NCBI GenBank assembly: GCA_038238915.1
Contig: JBBSFH010000009.1
Coordinates: 62,001-126,000, forward strand
Length of the DNA: 64,000 bases
Reading direction: 5' to 3'
From: JAVVHE01 sp038238915
Lineage (GTDB): Bacteria > Pseudomonadota > Alphaproteobacteria > Sphingomonadales > Sphingomonadaceae
The notes under the pieces were generated by a model. The model was given only the letters and a program-made list of their open reading frames with translations, was not told the origin of the DNA and searched no databases. A program made the position numbers and the translations under genes. Each line of letters opens with the position of its first letter. Positions within the stretch are counted from its first letter, which is position 1. Below are positions 32,948-42,059 of the stretch, piece after piece.

Positions 32948-35263
32948 ATGAAAGACTTGGATAAGGGGCTGCTGCCCGCGCTCGCCCTCCCTACAATTGG
33001 CCGGATCGCGTTGATCGGCAACTATCTGCCGCGCCGCTGCGGCATCGCGACCTTCACCCACGATCTGCGCAGCGCGCTGTCCCGGGCCATGCCGGGCAGC
33101 GATCCGCTGGTGGTCGCGATGAATGATGGGCTCGGCCCCTATGACTATCCACCCGAAGTTGCGTTCACGATCCCCGAAGGCGATCGATCGGCGTATGCGG
33201 CTGCGGCAGATTACCTGAACATCAGCACGATCGATGTCGTGGTTGTGCAGCATGAGTTCGGCATCTTCGGCGGACCGGCGGGCGATTATCTGCTCAATCT
33301 TCTCGGGCGTCTGCGGATGCCCGTGGTCACGACGCTGCACACCGTGCTGACCGATCCCAATCCCGACCAGCGCCGTGTGATGGAAGCGCTGATCGTGCGC
33401 TCGGCGCGACTGGTGGTCATGGCGGAAAAAGGCCGCGAGATCCTGCGCGATACTTATCAGGTGCCCGAAGCGAAGATCGCGGTGATCCCGCACGGCGTGC
33501 CCGATCAGCCATTCCTCGATACCGCGCTCGCTAAGGATGCGCTCGGCTTTGGCGACCGCGAGGTTCTGCTCACCTTCGGGTTGCTCTCGCCCAACAAGGG
33601 CATCGATTCGATGATCGATGCGATGCCCGCGATCGTGAAAGCCGATCCCGAAGCACTGTACGTGGTGCTCGGCGCGACACACCCCAATATCGTGCGTCAC
33701 GAGGGCGAGCGGTACCGCGAGCAATTGATCGCACACGCGGCGCGTCTGGGGATGCAGGACCACGTCCGCTTTGTCGATCGCTTCGTCGACGAGCCCACGC
33801 TGCTCCAGTATCTCGCCGCGACTGATATTTACGTGACGCCTTACCTGCACGAAGCGCAGATCACGAGCGGCACGCTGGCGATCAGTTTCGGCATGGGTAA
33901 GCCGATCGTGTCGACGCCCTATTGGCATGCGAAGGAACTGCTTGCGGACGATCACGGCGTGCTGGTGCCATTCGACGATCCCGCGGCGCTGGGCGACGCG
34001 ATCGCAAACACGCTCGCCGATCGTTCGTTCCGCAACACGCTGCGCAAGCGCGCCTATATCGCCGGACGGCAGACGATCTGGCCGGTGGTCGCAGGGCGCT
34101 ACCAGACGCTGTTCGCCGAGGCGGTGGCCGAGAGGTTAGCGCGCGCCGACAATGTTCTGCCGCTCAAGCAGGGCGTGCGAGCAGCCGGAACGCTACCGCG
34201 CATGGCGATCACGCATTTGGAGGCCATGACCGACAGCGCCGGGCTGCTGCAACACGCGGTGCTCTCGGTCGCCGATCGCCGCCACGGCTACTGCCTCGAC
34301 GATAACGCGCGCGCGATGCTGTTCATGACCGATCTGCAACGCCACACGCGCTGGAGCGAACGCGAGACGAGGTTGGCGCTGACGTACGCGGCGTTCGTCC
34401 AGCACGCGTGGTCGAGCGAGCGGCGGCGCTTCGCCAATTTCATGAATTATGCGCGCGAATGGCTCGAGGATGTTGGCGCAGATGATGCGCACGGCCGCGC
34501 CGTCTGGGCGCTGGGGGCGATGGCAGAGCGCGGCGGCGGGCGTCAGCTCGGTGAATGGGCGACGAGCCTATTCCTTGCTTCGGCACCCGCAACCGCCGAA
34601 CTTGGCAGCCCGCGCGCGTGGGCACTGGGGATTCTGGGCTCGAACGCGTTCCTGCGCCGCTTTTCGGGGCACCGCGAGATCGCAAAACTTCGCGATACCC
34701 TGGTCGCACGGCTGTTGCAGCGCTTCGCCGACGCCGCGCAGTGGGAATGGCACTGGTTCGAGGATCAGTTCGCCTATGATAACGCGCGGCTGTGCCACGC
34801 ACTGATCGAGGCGGGCGCTTCCACAGGCGATCGCGCAACGCTCGACGCAGGGCTTTCCTCCCTCGAATGGCTGATGACGCACCAGACCGCGCCGGGCGGC
34901 CACTTCCGGCCGATCGGATCGGACAGCTTCGGCCGAACGCGGCTGGCACCTTTGCCGTTCGATCAGCAGGCGATCGAGGTCAGCGCGTCGGTCAGTGCCT
35001 GCCTCGCGGCGTTTGCCGTCACCGGGAATCCGCGCTGGGCAGAAGAGTCGCACCGATCCTTCGCCTGGTTCATGGGCGCAAACGATCTGCGCGCTATGAT
35101 GGCGGACGTGGAGACCGGAGCGGGCTTCGATGGATTGCATCCGGATCGGCGCAACGCCAACCAAGGTGCGGAATCGACGCTTGCCTATCTGCAGAGCCTA
35201 AGCGACATGCTTGCGCTATCGGCACGCATCAGCGCGGGGGGGACACTCGAGCGGGTCGCGTAA
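32948..35263 (+). CDS. GT4 glycosyltransferase fused to an alpha/alpha-toroid domain
   Basis: A 771-residue two-domain protein starting at ATG 32948. Residues about 18-400 are a GT-B glycosyltransferase (IALIGNYLPRRCGIATFTHD, QHEFGIFGGPAG, LTFGLLSPNKGID). The donor-site region is HEAQITSGTLAISFGMGKPI, with only the first Glu of the usual GT4 pair. Residues about 420-765 are a helical toroid like those of six-hairpin glycosidases (HGYCLDDNARAM, WHWFEDQFAYDNARL, GGHFRPIGSDSFGR). The fusion suggests linked synthesis and trimming or binding of a glycan. GH130 follows after 43 bases in the same direction. Function is not known to me. Confidence 0.85.
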   Translation: MKDLDKGLLPALALPTIGRIALIGNYLPRRCGIATFTHDLRSALSRAMPGSDPLVVAMNDGLGPYDYPPEVAFTIPEGDRSAYAAAADYLNISTIDVVVVQHEFGIFGGPAGDYLLNLLGRLRMPVVTTLHTVLTDPNPDQRRVMEALIVRSARLVVMAEKGREILRDTYQVPEAKIAVIPHGVPDQPFLDTALAKDALGFGDREVLLTFGLLSPNKGIDSMIDAMPAIVKADPEALYVVLGATHPNIVRHEGERYREQLIAHAARLGMQDHVRFVDRFVDEPTLLQYLAATDIYVTPYLHEAQITSGTLAISFGMGKPIVSTPYWHAKELLADDHGVLVPFDDPAALGDAIANTLADRSFRNTLRKRAYIAGRQTIWPVVAGRYQTLFAEAVAERLARADNVLPLKQGVRAAGTLPRMAITHLEAMTDSAGLLQHAVLSVADRRHGYCLDDNARAMLFMTDLQRHTRWSERETRLALTYAAFVQHAWSSERRRFANFMNYAREWLEDVGADDAHGRAVWALGAMAERGGGRQLGEWATSLFLASAPATAELGSPRAWALGILGSNAFLRRFSGHREIAKLRDTLVARLLQRFADAAQWEWHWFEDQFAYDNARLCHALIEAGASTGDRATLDAGLSSLEWLMTHQTAPGGHFRPIGSDSFGRTRLAPLPFDQQAIEVSASVSACLAAFAVTGNPRWAEESHRSFAWFMGANDLRAMMADVETGAGFDGLHPDRRNANQGAESTLAYLQSLSDMLALSARISAGGTLERVA

Positions 35264-35306
35264 GCGTTTCGCCCGGCCGTGGGCGCTGGGCGGGATCACG
35301 CACGCA

Positions 35307-36593
35307 ATGTCCAACTCCGCATTCGTTAGCCGACTCCCGATCCTTCTTCGCCCCAATCCGGCGAGCGTCGTGCTGCGTCCGTTCATCCCGGCGATTGCGC
35401 CGATGGGTAAGGCATCGTCCGATGCGGTTCGCGCGCAGCGGATCGTCGATGGCGTCCTCGCATTGTCCGCGATCGAAGTCGCCAGCGAACTCGGGCGCGT
35501 GCTGACCGACTTCTCGGGTCGGCACCGCGATGTGGCGCTGCTATTTCGAGAGCGCTTCCGCCAGATCGATCCCGCATTGTGCGAAGGTCGCGACGTCACG
35601 CCCGATCAGGCGTTGTTGATCGGTTCCTACTTCAGCCATGAATACAGCTACATGGCCGCCGCGCTGTTCAATCCCAGCATTGTGACGCATCCCGATCAAT
35701 CCGGAATGGATCCCGATGCGATCCGCTTCCTGATCTCTTTGCGGTGCGTGGGCGAAGGCCACATCTCCTCGCTGACGTTCCGCACGGGAGTTCTGGCATC
35801 GTGTGGCTCAGTGACGATGGACACGGTCAATGGCCACGCCTCTGTTCCGCGTGTACTCGGCGAAAACGCCGACGGCGACATCGAAATCCAGTGCGGCGAC
35901 GGGCCGGTGTCCGAATGCGTGATCTTCCCCGTCACCGCCGCGCAGCGCAACGGGATCGAGGATGTCCGGCTGGTCCGGTTTGTCGAGGACGATGGATCGA
36001 CCTGCTATTACGGCACCTACACCGCGTTCAGCGGATCCGAAATCCGCTCCGAACTGCTGCAGACGAATGATTTCCACCGCTTCGCGCTCGAAACGATGAC
36101 CGGGGACGCCACGCGCAACAAGGGCATGGCGCTCTTTCCGCGCCGCATCGGCGGCCGATATGCGATGCTCGGGCGCCAGGACGGCGAGAGCATCTGGTAT
36201 CTGACCTCGGACAAGCTGCGCGACTGGTCCGGCGGGGTTCGCGTCATTCGCCCGCGTTACCCCTGGGAATTCGTGCAGATGGGCAACTGTGGCCCGCCGA
36301 TGGAGATCGACGAGGGGTGGCTGGTGCTCACGCACGGCGTCGGCCCGATGCGCAACTATTCGATCGGCGCAGCTCTGCTCGACAAGAACGATCCGACCAA
36401 GCTGCTCGCGCGCACGCCGCACCCGCTGGTGCGTCCCGACGGCGAGGAGCGCGAGGGTTATGTGCCCAATGTGGTCTATAGTTGCGGGGCGATGGTGTGC
36501 GGGCGCACGCTGTTGCTGCCCTATGCGCTCGCCGATTCGCTCACGACGTTTGCGACTGCACCGCTGGACCGGCTGCTGGCATCGATGGAGTAG
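35307..36593 (+). CDS. GH130-family glycosidase or phosphorylase
   Basis: A 428-residue protein starting at ATG 35307. An N-terminal helical part (to about 120) precedes a five-bladed propeller with GH130 features: LFNPSIVTHPDQ, YGTYTAFSGSEIRSEL, RNKGMALFPRRIGGRYAML, NCGPPMEIDEGWLVLTHG and VPNVVYSCGAMV. GH130 enzymes act on beta-mannosides, mostly by phosphorolysis and in some subgroups by hydrolysis. Which applies here cannot be decided by eye. It is encoded just after the GT4-toroid protein, so the product of the two glycosyltransferases is probably its substrate. Confidence 0.85.
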   Translation: MSNSAFVSRLPILLRPNPASVVLRPFIPAIAPMGKASSDAVRAQRIVDGVLALSAIEVASELGRVLTDFSGRHRDVALLFRERFRQIDPALCEGRDVTPDQALLIGSYFSHEYSYMAAALFNPSIVTHPDQSGMDPDAIRFLISLRCVGEGHISSLTFRTGVLASCGSVTMDTVNGHASVPRVLGENADGDIEIQCGDGPVSECVIFPVTAAQRNGIEDVRLVRFVEDDGSTCYYGTYTAFSGSEIRSELLQTNDFHRFALETMTGDATRNKGMALFPRRIGGRYAMLGRQDGESIWYLTSDKLRDWSGGVRVIRPRYPWEFVQMGNCGPPMEIDEGWLVLTHGVGPMRNYSIGAALLDKNDPTKLLARTPHPLVRPDGEEREGYVPNVVYSCGAMVCGRTLLLPYALADSLTTFATAPLDRLLASME

Positions 36594-36630
36594 GCCGGGG
36601 CGAGACCCGGTTGGCTAGCAGTCTATTCGA

Positions 36631-37533
36631 TCAGGTCGGCCGGTTCAGCGCCAGCGTTCCATCGAGCAGCTTCAGGATCGCGGAGAAATCACGACCCCCC
36701 TGCCCCAGCCCCGCGAACAATTCGTACATCGCCCCCGCCTCGGACGCGAGCGGCAGCGCTTGCCCTACGCTCCGCCCTGCCTCCAGCGCCAACCGGACAT
36801 CTTTGAGCATCAGCGCGGCCGCGAACCCGCCCGCATAATCTCGGTTGGCTGGTGAGGCGGGAACAGGGCCGGGCACCGGGCAATAGGAAGTGAGGCTCCA
36901 CGATTGGCCGCTGGCTTTGGACGCGATATCGAAGAAGGTCTGATCCTCCAGCCCCAGCTTCCGCGCCAAAGCGAACGCCTCGCACGTGCCGATCATGCTG
37001 ACCGCGAGCAGCATGTTGTTGCAGATCTTCGCCGCCTGCCCCGCGCCCGCGCCCCCGGCATGGATCACCGCCTTGCCCATGTTCTCCAGAACCGGCCGCG
37101 CGCGCGCGAACGCGGCCTCTGGCCCGCCGACCATGAAGGTGAGCGTCCCCGCGTCCGCCGCCGCAGTCCCGCCCGAGACAGGCGCATCGACCATTGCGAG
37201 GCCACGCGCCGCCGCCGCTTCCCCAAGCGAACGCGCGGTGGCGACATCGATGGTGGAGCAATCGATCAGCACCGCGTCCCCGCGCGCGGCCGCGAACAGT
37301 TCGCCCTCGTACACCGCGCGCACATGCGCGCCGGTGGGCAGCATGGTGACGATCGCATCTGCACCCGCCGCCGCGCCCACTGCGCTTTCAGCCGCCATGA
37401 TGCCATGCGCAGCAGCGCGCGCGAGCGCATCGGTGGAGAGATCGAACGCGCGCACCTCGTGCCCCGCGCGCGCGAGGTTCGCGGCCATGCCCGAACCCAT
37501 GTTGCCCAACCCGATGAATGCAATTGTGCTCAT
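36631..37533 (-). CDS. mmsB: 3-hydroxyisobutyrate dehydrogenase
   Basis: A 300-residue beta-hydroxyacid dehydrogenase that oxidises 3-hydroxyisobutyrate to methylmalonate semialdehyde in valine breakdown. Rossmann motif AFIGLGNMGSGMA, substrate loop DAPVSGGTAAADAGTL and the catalytic Lys in GAGQAAKICNNML all fit. ATG 37533 is used; the in-frame ATG 37551 touches the terminator hairpin of the gene upstream and is less likely. Other valine genes are not in the window. Confidence 0.85.
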   Translation of the reverse strand: MSTIAFIGLGNMGSGMAANLARAGHEVRAFDLSTDALARAAAHGIMAAESAVGAAAGADAIVTMLPTGAHVRAVYEGELFAAARGDAVLIDCSTIDVATARSLGEAAAARGLAMVDAPVSGGTAAADAGTLTFMVGGPEAAFARARPVLENMGKAVIHAGGAGAGQAAKICNNMLLAVSMIGTCEAFALARKLGLEDQTFFDIASKASGQSWSLTSYCPVPGPVPASPANRDYAGGFAAALMLKDVRLALEAGRSVGQALPLASEAGAMYELFAGLGQGGRDFSAILKLLDGTLALNRPT

Positions 37534-37551
37534 GTGGAGCACTCTAGACAT

Positions 37552-37583
37552 GAAAAAGGCCCGGCCGGAACCCCGGCCGGGCC
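37552..37583 (-). terminator. Rho-independent terminator of the Bax-inhibitor-1 gene
   Basis: On the minus strand a perfect GC hairpin AGGCCCGGCCGG / CCGGCCGGGCCT with a 4-base loop is followed by TTTTTC. It sits 21 bases after the Bax-inhibitor-1 stop and ends just before mmsB. Confidence 0.9.
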
Positions 37584-37604
37584 TGCGTTCTCAATGCGCA
37601 GTTT

Positions 37605-38330
37605 TTAGCGGCGACCGCCGAAGATACGCAGCAGGAACAGGAACAGGTTGATGAAATCGAGGTACAAGGTCAGCGCGCCGAGCACCACCGATTTGCCCTG
37701 GAAATCCGAACCCGCAACCTGCGCATAAACGCTCTTCAGCTTCTGCGTATCGTAAGCCGTCAGACCCGCGAAGATCAGCACGCCCGCAAAGTTTATAACC
37801 ATCGCGAGCGGTCCCGATTGCAGGAACAGGTTCGCCAGCATGGCAACGATCAGGCCGACCAGACCCATGATCAGGAAGGTGCCGATCGCCGACAAGTCCT
37901 TCTTGGTCGTGTAACCGTAAAGGCTGAGCGCACCGAAAGAGGCTGCGGTAGCGAAGAAGGTAGTGGCGATCGTCGGTCCCGAATAGCGCAGGAAGATCGT
38001 GGAGATCGAAAGCCCCATCACCACCGCGAAAGACCAGAACAGCGCACGCGCATTGGCTTCTGACATACGGTTGATGCCCGCGCCCAACCCCATCACCATC
38101 AGCAGCGGAGCGAACATGATCACCCACTTCAGGATACCGCCGCCGAAGAAGACCTGCTCCGCAAGCCCGCTCTTCGCGAAGCCAAGCGATACGAGGCCAG
38201 TCAGCAGAATGCCGCTCGCCATCATGTTGTAAATCGAAAGCATGTAGGATCGCAGCCCCGCGTCATACGACGCGACGCCCGTGCGCACGCCCGCGCCGTA
38301 AGCGGTCCGGGGGTCCACTCGGTCGACCAT
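37605..38330 (-). CDS. Bax inhibitor-1/YccA family membrane protein
   Basis: A 241-residue protein with seven predicted membrane helices and the conserved C-terminal FAGLTAYDTQKLK and TLYLDFINLFLFLLRIFG. The family forms calcium-leak-type channels and modulates membrane proteolysis in bacteria. ATG 38330 has AGGAG eight bases upstream, a good promoter further up and a strong terminator after the stop, so this is a single-gene transcript. Confidence 0.93.
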   Translation of the reverse strand: MVDRVDPRTAYGAGVRTGVASYDAGLRSYMLSIYNMMASGILLTGLVSLGFAKSGLAEQVFFGGGILKWVIMFAPLLMVMGLGAGINRMSEANARALFWSFAVVMGLSISTIFLRYSGPTIATTFFATAASFGALSLYGYTTKKDLSAIGTFLIMGLVGLIVAMLANLFLQSGPLAMVINFAGVLIFAGLTAYDTQKLKSVYAQVAGSDFQGKSVVLGALTLYLDFINLFLFLLRIFGGRR

Positions 38331-38371
38331 GAAATTTACTCCTGTCCGGCCGGGATGGCCGATCGACGTGG

Positions 38372-38400
38372 TATATCGCGCGGATCGGGAGAAACTTCAA
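38372..38400 (-). promoter_or_regulatory. Probable sigma-70 promoter for the Bax-inhibitor-1 gene
   Basis: On the minus strand TTGAAG (38400-38395) and GATATA (38377-38372) are 17 bases apart, a near-consensus pair. The distance to the start codon is about 40 bases. Confidence 0.65.
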
Positions 38401-38624
38401 CGCTGTCCGGGCGAGGGGGCGGTGGCCCAAGCCAGATTCCGCTTTCGCCCCCAAAACCAGCGAATTAACGAAAGATGCTCGCTGCCCAACAGCGGTCGCA
38501 CCCTCGGTGCGGCAGCTTGGCTGTTCGGCGAAAGTCGGTCTGGAGAAGCCCCTTTTTCAGCGGCGTCCGACTTCCCATGCCGCCGTCCGGCTCGGTGTGA
38601 AGTCGCTGCGGATAGTTTCCAAGG
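38401..38624. other. Intergenic region without a recognised gene
   Basis: No convincing coding frame is seen. An interrupted inverted repeat AAGTCGG / CCGACTT lies around 38535-38575, near CCCCTTTTTC. It could be a weak structure or decayed repeat; nothing else stands out. Confidence 0.5.
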
Positions 38625-39686
38625 CTACCTGAGTACCGCTCCCGCATCGACCAGTCGAACGTCGTGCATCATGTTGAGATAAGCTTCGAAATACCCCTTA
38701 TGCGAGGCCCCGACGACCGCCAGCACCCGCGCGCCCGGATGCGCCGCAAACGTCGCGCGGATGTTGGCGACCATGCGCAGGTTGCGCGTTTCCCACCAGC
38801 CCACATAGTAACGCCCATATAACTCCGGCGTCCTGTCCTTCAGCGCCGCTCCAAAGTCACCCACGAATGCTTCCGTCGGCACGTCGGACCGATTTTGATA
38901 GCGATAATAACCAAGTGTCGCTGCAGGCGATCCCAGCTTGGCTTCTTCGATCTTCTGCGCCGCCAGCCGGTTCGCACCCGCCGCGGCCCAGATGCGGCCC
39001 ATCGTTGCCTCGTAAGGCTTGCCGAATGCGATGACCGTTGCATCCGCGCTATGGTCGTCAGCGGGAAAAACGCGCTCCAGCCCCAGACGCGCCGCCAGAA
39101 CCGCTGCGAGCGCATAACTTTCGTTGCGGCCAGTTTCGGCTTTCCTGAGGATCGTGACCAGCGTCGCATCCAGCCCGTCGCCCTCATGACGCTCCGGAAC
39201 GGGCAGGCGCAGCCACTGCACCAGCGCAGATGCACGGTCGCCTGCCGCGACGAACACTGCCGCCAGATGCCGCCGCTGCGCGAACGTCGGCGCGAGAGGC
39301 CACTGCGCAAGCAGCCGCTGTGCCTCTGCCGTCGCGGCCACGAGCGTCAACCCGGTTGCATGTTCGGCCGGATCGGTCTTCCAGCAATATGTATCAAATG
39401 TGTCGTCGTACTGAGCCTTGTATCGCTGCAGCATCTCGCATTCCGGTCCGGAAAGGCTCTCAATCGTGATGATGTTGGGCTTCCACGCAGCTAGTTTATC
39501 GAGGACGGGGCCAAGGCTTTCGGGCTTGAAGCTCTCGGGCAGACCGGAGAGGTGGGGCGTGCCGAGCACCAGCACCTCGCTCGGCGACCCGGCGAACTCG
39601 CGGTGTGCGCGCGGATCGAAGATCGGCTCGCGCGCCTCTGCTGCACCCGCCAGCAACATGGCACCCAGCAACATCGTTAGCCGCAT
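38625..39686 (-). CDS. Exported DUF5694-type protein
   Basis: A 353-residue protein with a signal peptide (MLLGAMLLAGAAEA, cleavage likely near residue 18). The mature part has VLVLGTPHLSGLP, NIITIESLSGPECEML and, near the C-terminus, VLAVVGASHKGYFEAYL, features of the TraB-like DUF5694 family. Function is unknown. The paired N-terminal GTPHL and C-terminal GASHKG motifs recall TraB/Tiki-type metallo-hydrolases, but this is only a resemblance. Confidence 0.75.
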   Translation of the reverse strand: MRLTMLLGAMLLAGAAEAREPIFDPRAHREFAGSPSEVLVLGTPHLSGLPESFKPESLGPVLDKLAAWKPNIITIESLSGPECEMLQRYKAQYDDTFDTYCWKTDPAEHATGLTLVAATAEAQRLLAQWPLAPTFAQRRHLAAVFVAAGDRASALVQWLRLPVPERHEGDGLDATLVTILRKAETGRNESYALAAVLAARLGLERVFPADDHSADATVIAFGKPYEATMGRIWAAAGANRLAAQKIEEAKLGSPAATLGYYRYQNRSDVPTEAFVGDFGAALKDRTPELYGRYYVGWWETRNLRMVANIRATFAAHPGARVLAVVGASHKGYFEAYLNMMHDVRLVDAGAVLR

Positions 39687-39860
39687 ATCCCCCTGTCCCT
39701 TCGTTGACAGTGTGTTGCACCACTAAACCATCTTGAGCAAGCTGACGGGCTACGTTCGAGGAGAATTGAACTTATTGTAAACGAATGCCCGCTGATCGCT
39801 GACAAGTGCCAGGCAGCGGCTGTGCCGCTTCGTCCCCTACCCGGTCATTCGAACTGAACA

Positions 39861-40859
39861 CTACTCGCCCGCAGCCTGTCGCGACGGCGAGGCGCGCGTC
39901 GCCGCTTCAAGCGCCCCCAACACCGCCACCGCCAGATCGTCGAACGCCGCCCCCGGCAGCGGCCGCCCCGCGTCCGAAGCCGCGCGGATCGCGGGCTCCA
40001 GCGGCAGCCGCGCGAGCATCGGCAGGCCCTCCACGGCCGCTGCCGCCTCCACCCCGCCCTCGCCGAAGATCGCGGTGGTCTGCGCGCAGTGCGGGCAGGT
40101 GAACAGGCTCATATTCTCGACCAGCCCCAGCACGGGCGTGCCGAGCTGACGGAACAGGGCCAAAGCGCGCTTCGCGTCGATCAGCGCCAGGTCCTGCGGG
40201 GTCGATACGATCACCACGCCATCGGGCTTCACCTTCTGCGCGAGCGTGAGCGTGATGTCCCCCGTGCCCGGCGGCATATCGATCACAAGCAGATCGAGTG
40301 CGCCCCAATCGGCCTCGCTCACCATCTGCGCCATCGCCGCCGACGCCATCGGCCCGCGCCACGCGACCGCGCGATCGGGATCGGTCATCATCCCCATCGA
40401 CAGCGTGGCGACGCCGTGCGCCATGATCGGCTGGATGCGCTTGTCCTTGAGTTCGGCGCGCGCGGTGACCCCCATCAGCATCGGTACCGACGGGCCGTGG
40501 ATGTCCGCATCGAGCAGACCGACGCTCAGCCCCCGCCGCGCGAGAGCGACGGCAAGGTTGGCGGCGACGGTCGATTTGCCCACGCCTCCTTTGCCGCTGG
40601 CGACCGCGACGATGCGGCGCGGACGAGCGTGCGTTTCGGGCGTCGCGCGTTCGGCAGTTTCGATCAGACGCACAGCGGTTACACCCGCGACCCCGCCCAG
40701 CGCCGCGCGCACATGTGCGGCGGCGGCGGAGGCTTCTGCGGGAGAAAAGCCGCCAATATCGAGGACCGCGCGCGCCTCGCCGCGTTCGAATGCGAGCGCG
40801 GAGACGCGTGGCGCGAGATCGGCGGGGAGCGCGGCGGCGAGAATAGCGGGATCGGCCAT
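39861..40859 (-). CDS. apbC: Mrp/ApbC iron-sulfur cluster carrier ATPase
   Basis: A 332-residue P-loop ATPase that carries and hands on Fe-S clusters. A short N-terminal DUF59-like domain precedes the deviant Walker A SGKGGVGKST near residue 86, LLDADIHGPSVP and IDMPPGTGD. The cluster Cys pair is in LFTCPHCAQTT. ATG 40859 (MADPAILAAAL) is preferred to an upstream ATG with an unconserved leader. It diverges from hflK with a 96-base gap. Confidence 0.92.
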   Translation of the reverse strand: MADPAILAAALPADLAPRVSALAFERGEARAVLDIGGFSPAEASAAAAHVRAALGGVAGVTAVRLIETAERATPETHARPRRIVAVASGKGGVGKSTVAANLAVALARRGLSVGLLDADIHGPSVPMLMGVTARAELKDKRIQPIMAHGVATLSMGMMTDPDRAVAWRGPMASAAMAQMVSEADWGALDLLVIDMPPGTGDITLTLAQKVKPDGVVIVSTPQDLALIDAKRALALFRQLGTPVLGLVENMSLFTCPHCAQTTAIFGEGGVEAAAAVEGLPMLARLPLEPAIRAASDAGRPLPGAAFDDLAVAVLGALEAATRASPSRQAAGE

Positions 40860-40955
40860 GCGCGTGCATGTCTCACGGTCGCGCCCACCTCGCAATCGCG
40901 GGCGGCCCGCGTATATAACCCGCGTAACACAAGTGCTGGCGCGGCGGAGACGGGA

Positions 40956-42059
40956 TTGCCCCTCGAGAACAACAGTCCAAACGGAAGCGGTGGCGGCCCG
41001 TGGGGTGGCGAAAACGGCGGCAAAGGTGCGCCGAAAAACCCGTGGGGCGCGCCGCCCAAGCCGCCCGGCGGCGATGGCGGCCCACCCGGCGGCAAGCCGC
41101 CCAGCGGCGGCACTAACGGACCCGATTTCGATGCCTTCATCCGCCGGAGCCAGGAGCGGCTGCGCGCGTCGCTCAACGGCGGCGGTGGTGGTTCTGGCTC
41201 GTCACGGCACTCGGGCGGGATTCCGTGGGCCTATATCGCCGGCGGCATTGTCGCGCTGTGGATCGCATTCACCTCCACCTATCGCATCGGCGCGCAGGAG
41301 CGCGGCGTTGTGCAGCGTTTCGGTCGCTACATCGAAACCACCGGGCCCGGACTGCACTTCAAGCTGCCCGCGCCGATCGATGTGGTCACGCCACAGCCGG
41401 TCGAATCGGTCGAATCGATCAATGTCGATGCGAGCGAGGGCGGCGAAAATCTTATCCTCACCGGCGATCAGAACATCATCAACGTCGCCTACACCGTCCG
41501 CTGGAAGATCAGCGATCCGGTGCGTTACCAGTTCGAGCTGTATGATCCGAACAATACGATCAAGGAGGTCGCCGAAAGCGCGATGCGCTCCGAGGTCGGG
41601 CAGGTGAGCCTGCAAGCCGCCGTCGGCCCGCAGCGCCAGCAGATCGCCGAACAGGTGCGCGCGCGGATGCAGGAATTGCTCACCAGCTACAATAGTGGCG
41701 TCGAAGTGGTGGGCGTGGATATCCGCAAGGCCGATCCGCCCGCCGCGGTGGACGAGGCGTTCAAGGCAGTTTCGGCTGCGCAGCAGAACGCGCAAGGCAC
41801 CGTCAACCGCGCGCAGGCGTATGCGCAGGAGACGATCAACCGGGCGCAGGGCGACACCGCAATCTTCGATGCGCTTTATGCCCAATACAAGCTCGCCCCC
41901 GAAGTCACGCGGCGGCGACTTTACTTCGAGACGATGGAGGAAGTGCTGGGCCGCAACGCAACGACCGTGATCGAACCCAAAGGCGCAGTGCCATACCTGC
42001 CCGTCGCGCCCGCGCGGCCTGTGCCGGTCGCCGAACCGCAGACGATGGCCGCGCGATGA
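40956..42059 (+). CDS. hflK: FtsH protease modulator HflK
   Basis: A 367-residue SPFH-domain membrane protein that forms, with HflC, the cage around FtsH. It has a Gly/Pro/Asn-rich N-terminus, one membrane segment (AYIAGGIVALWIAFTSTY) and then the SPFH domain (GERGVVQRFG-like QERGVVQRFGRYIETT). TTG 40956 is the chosen start, with GGAG six bases upstream and no better ATG. It overlaps hflC by 4 bases. Confidence 0.92.
   Translation: MPLENNSPNGSGGGPWGGENGGKGAPKNPWGAPPKPPGGDGGPPGGKPPSGGTNGPDFDAFIRRSQERLRASLNGGGGGSGSSRHSGGIPWAYIAGGIVALWIAFTSTYRIGAQERGVVQRFGRYIETTGPGLHFKLPAPIDVVTPQPVESVESINVDASEGGENLILTGDQNIINVAYTVRWKISDPVRYQFELYDPNNTIKEVAESAMRSEVGQVSLQAAVGPQRQQIAEQVRARMQELLTSYNSGVEVVGVDIRKADPPAAVDEAFKAVSAAQQNAQGTVNRAQAYAQETINRAQGDTAIFDALYAQYKLAPEVTRRRLYFETMEEVLGRNATTVIEPKGAVPYLPVAPARPVPVAEPQTMAAR

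Noticed and set aside
36594..36630. A possible terminator between GH130 and mmsB
   Set aside because: Short GC-rich arms are present, but pairing is poor and no T-run follows on either strand.
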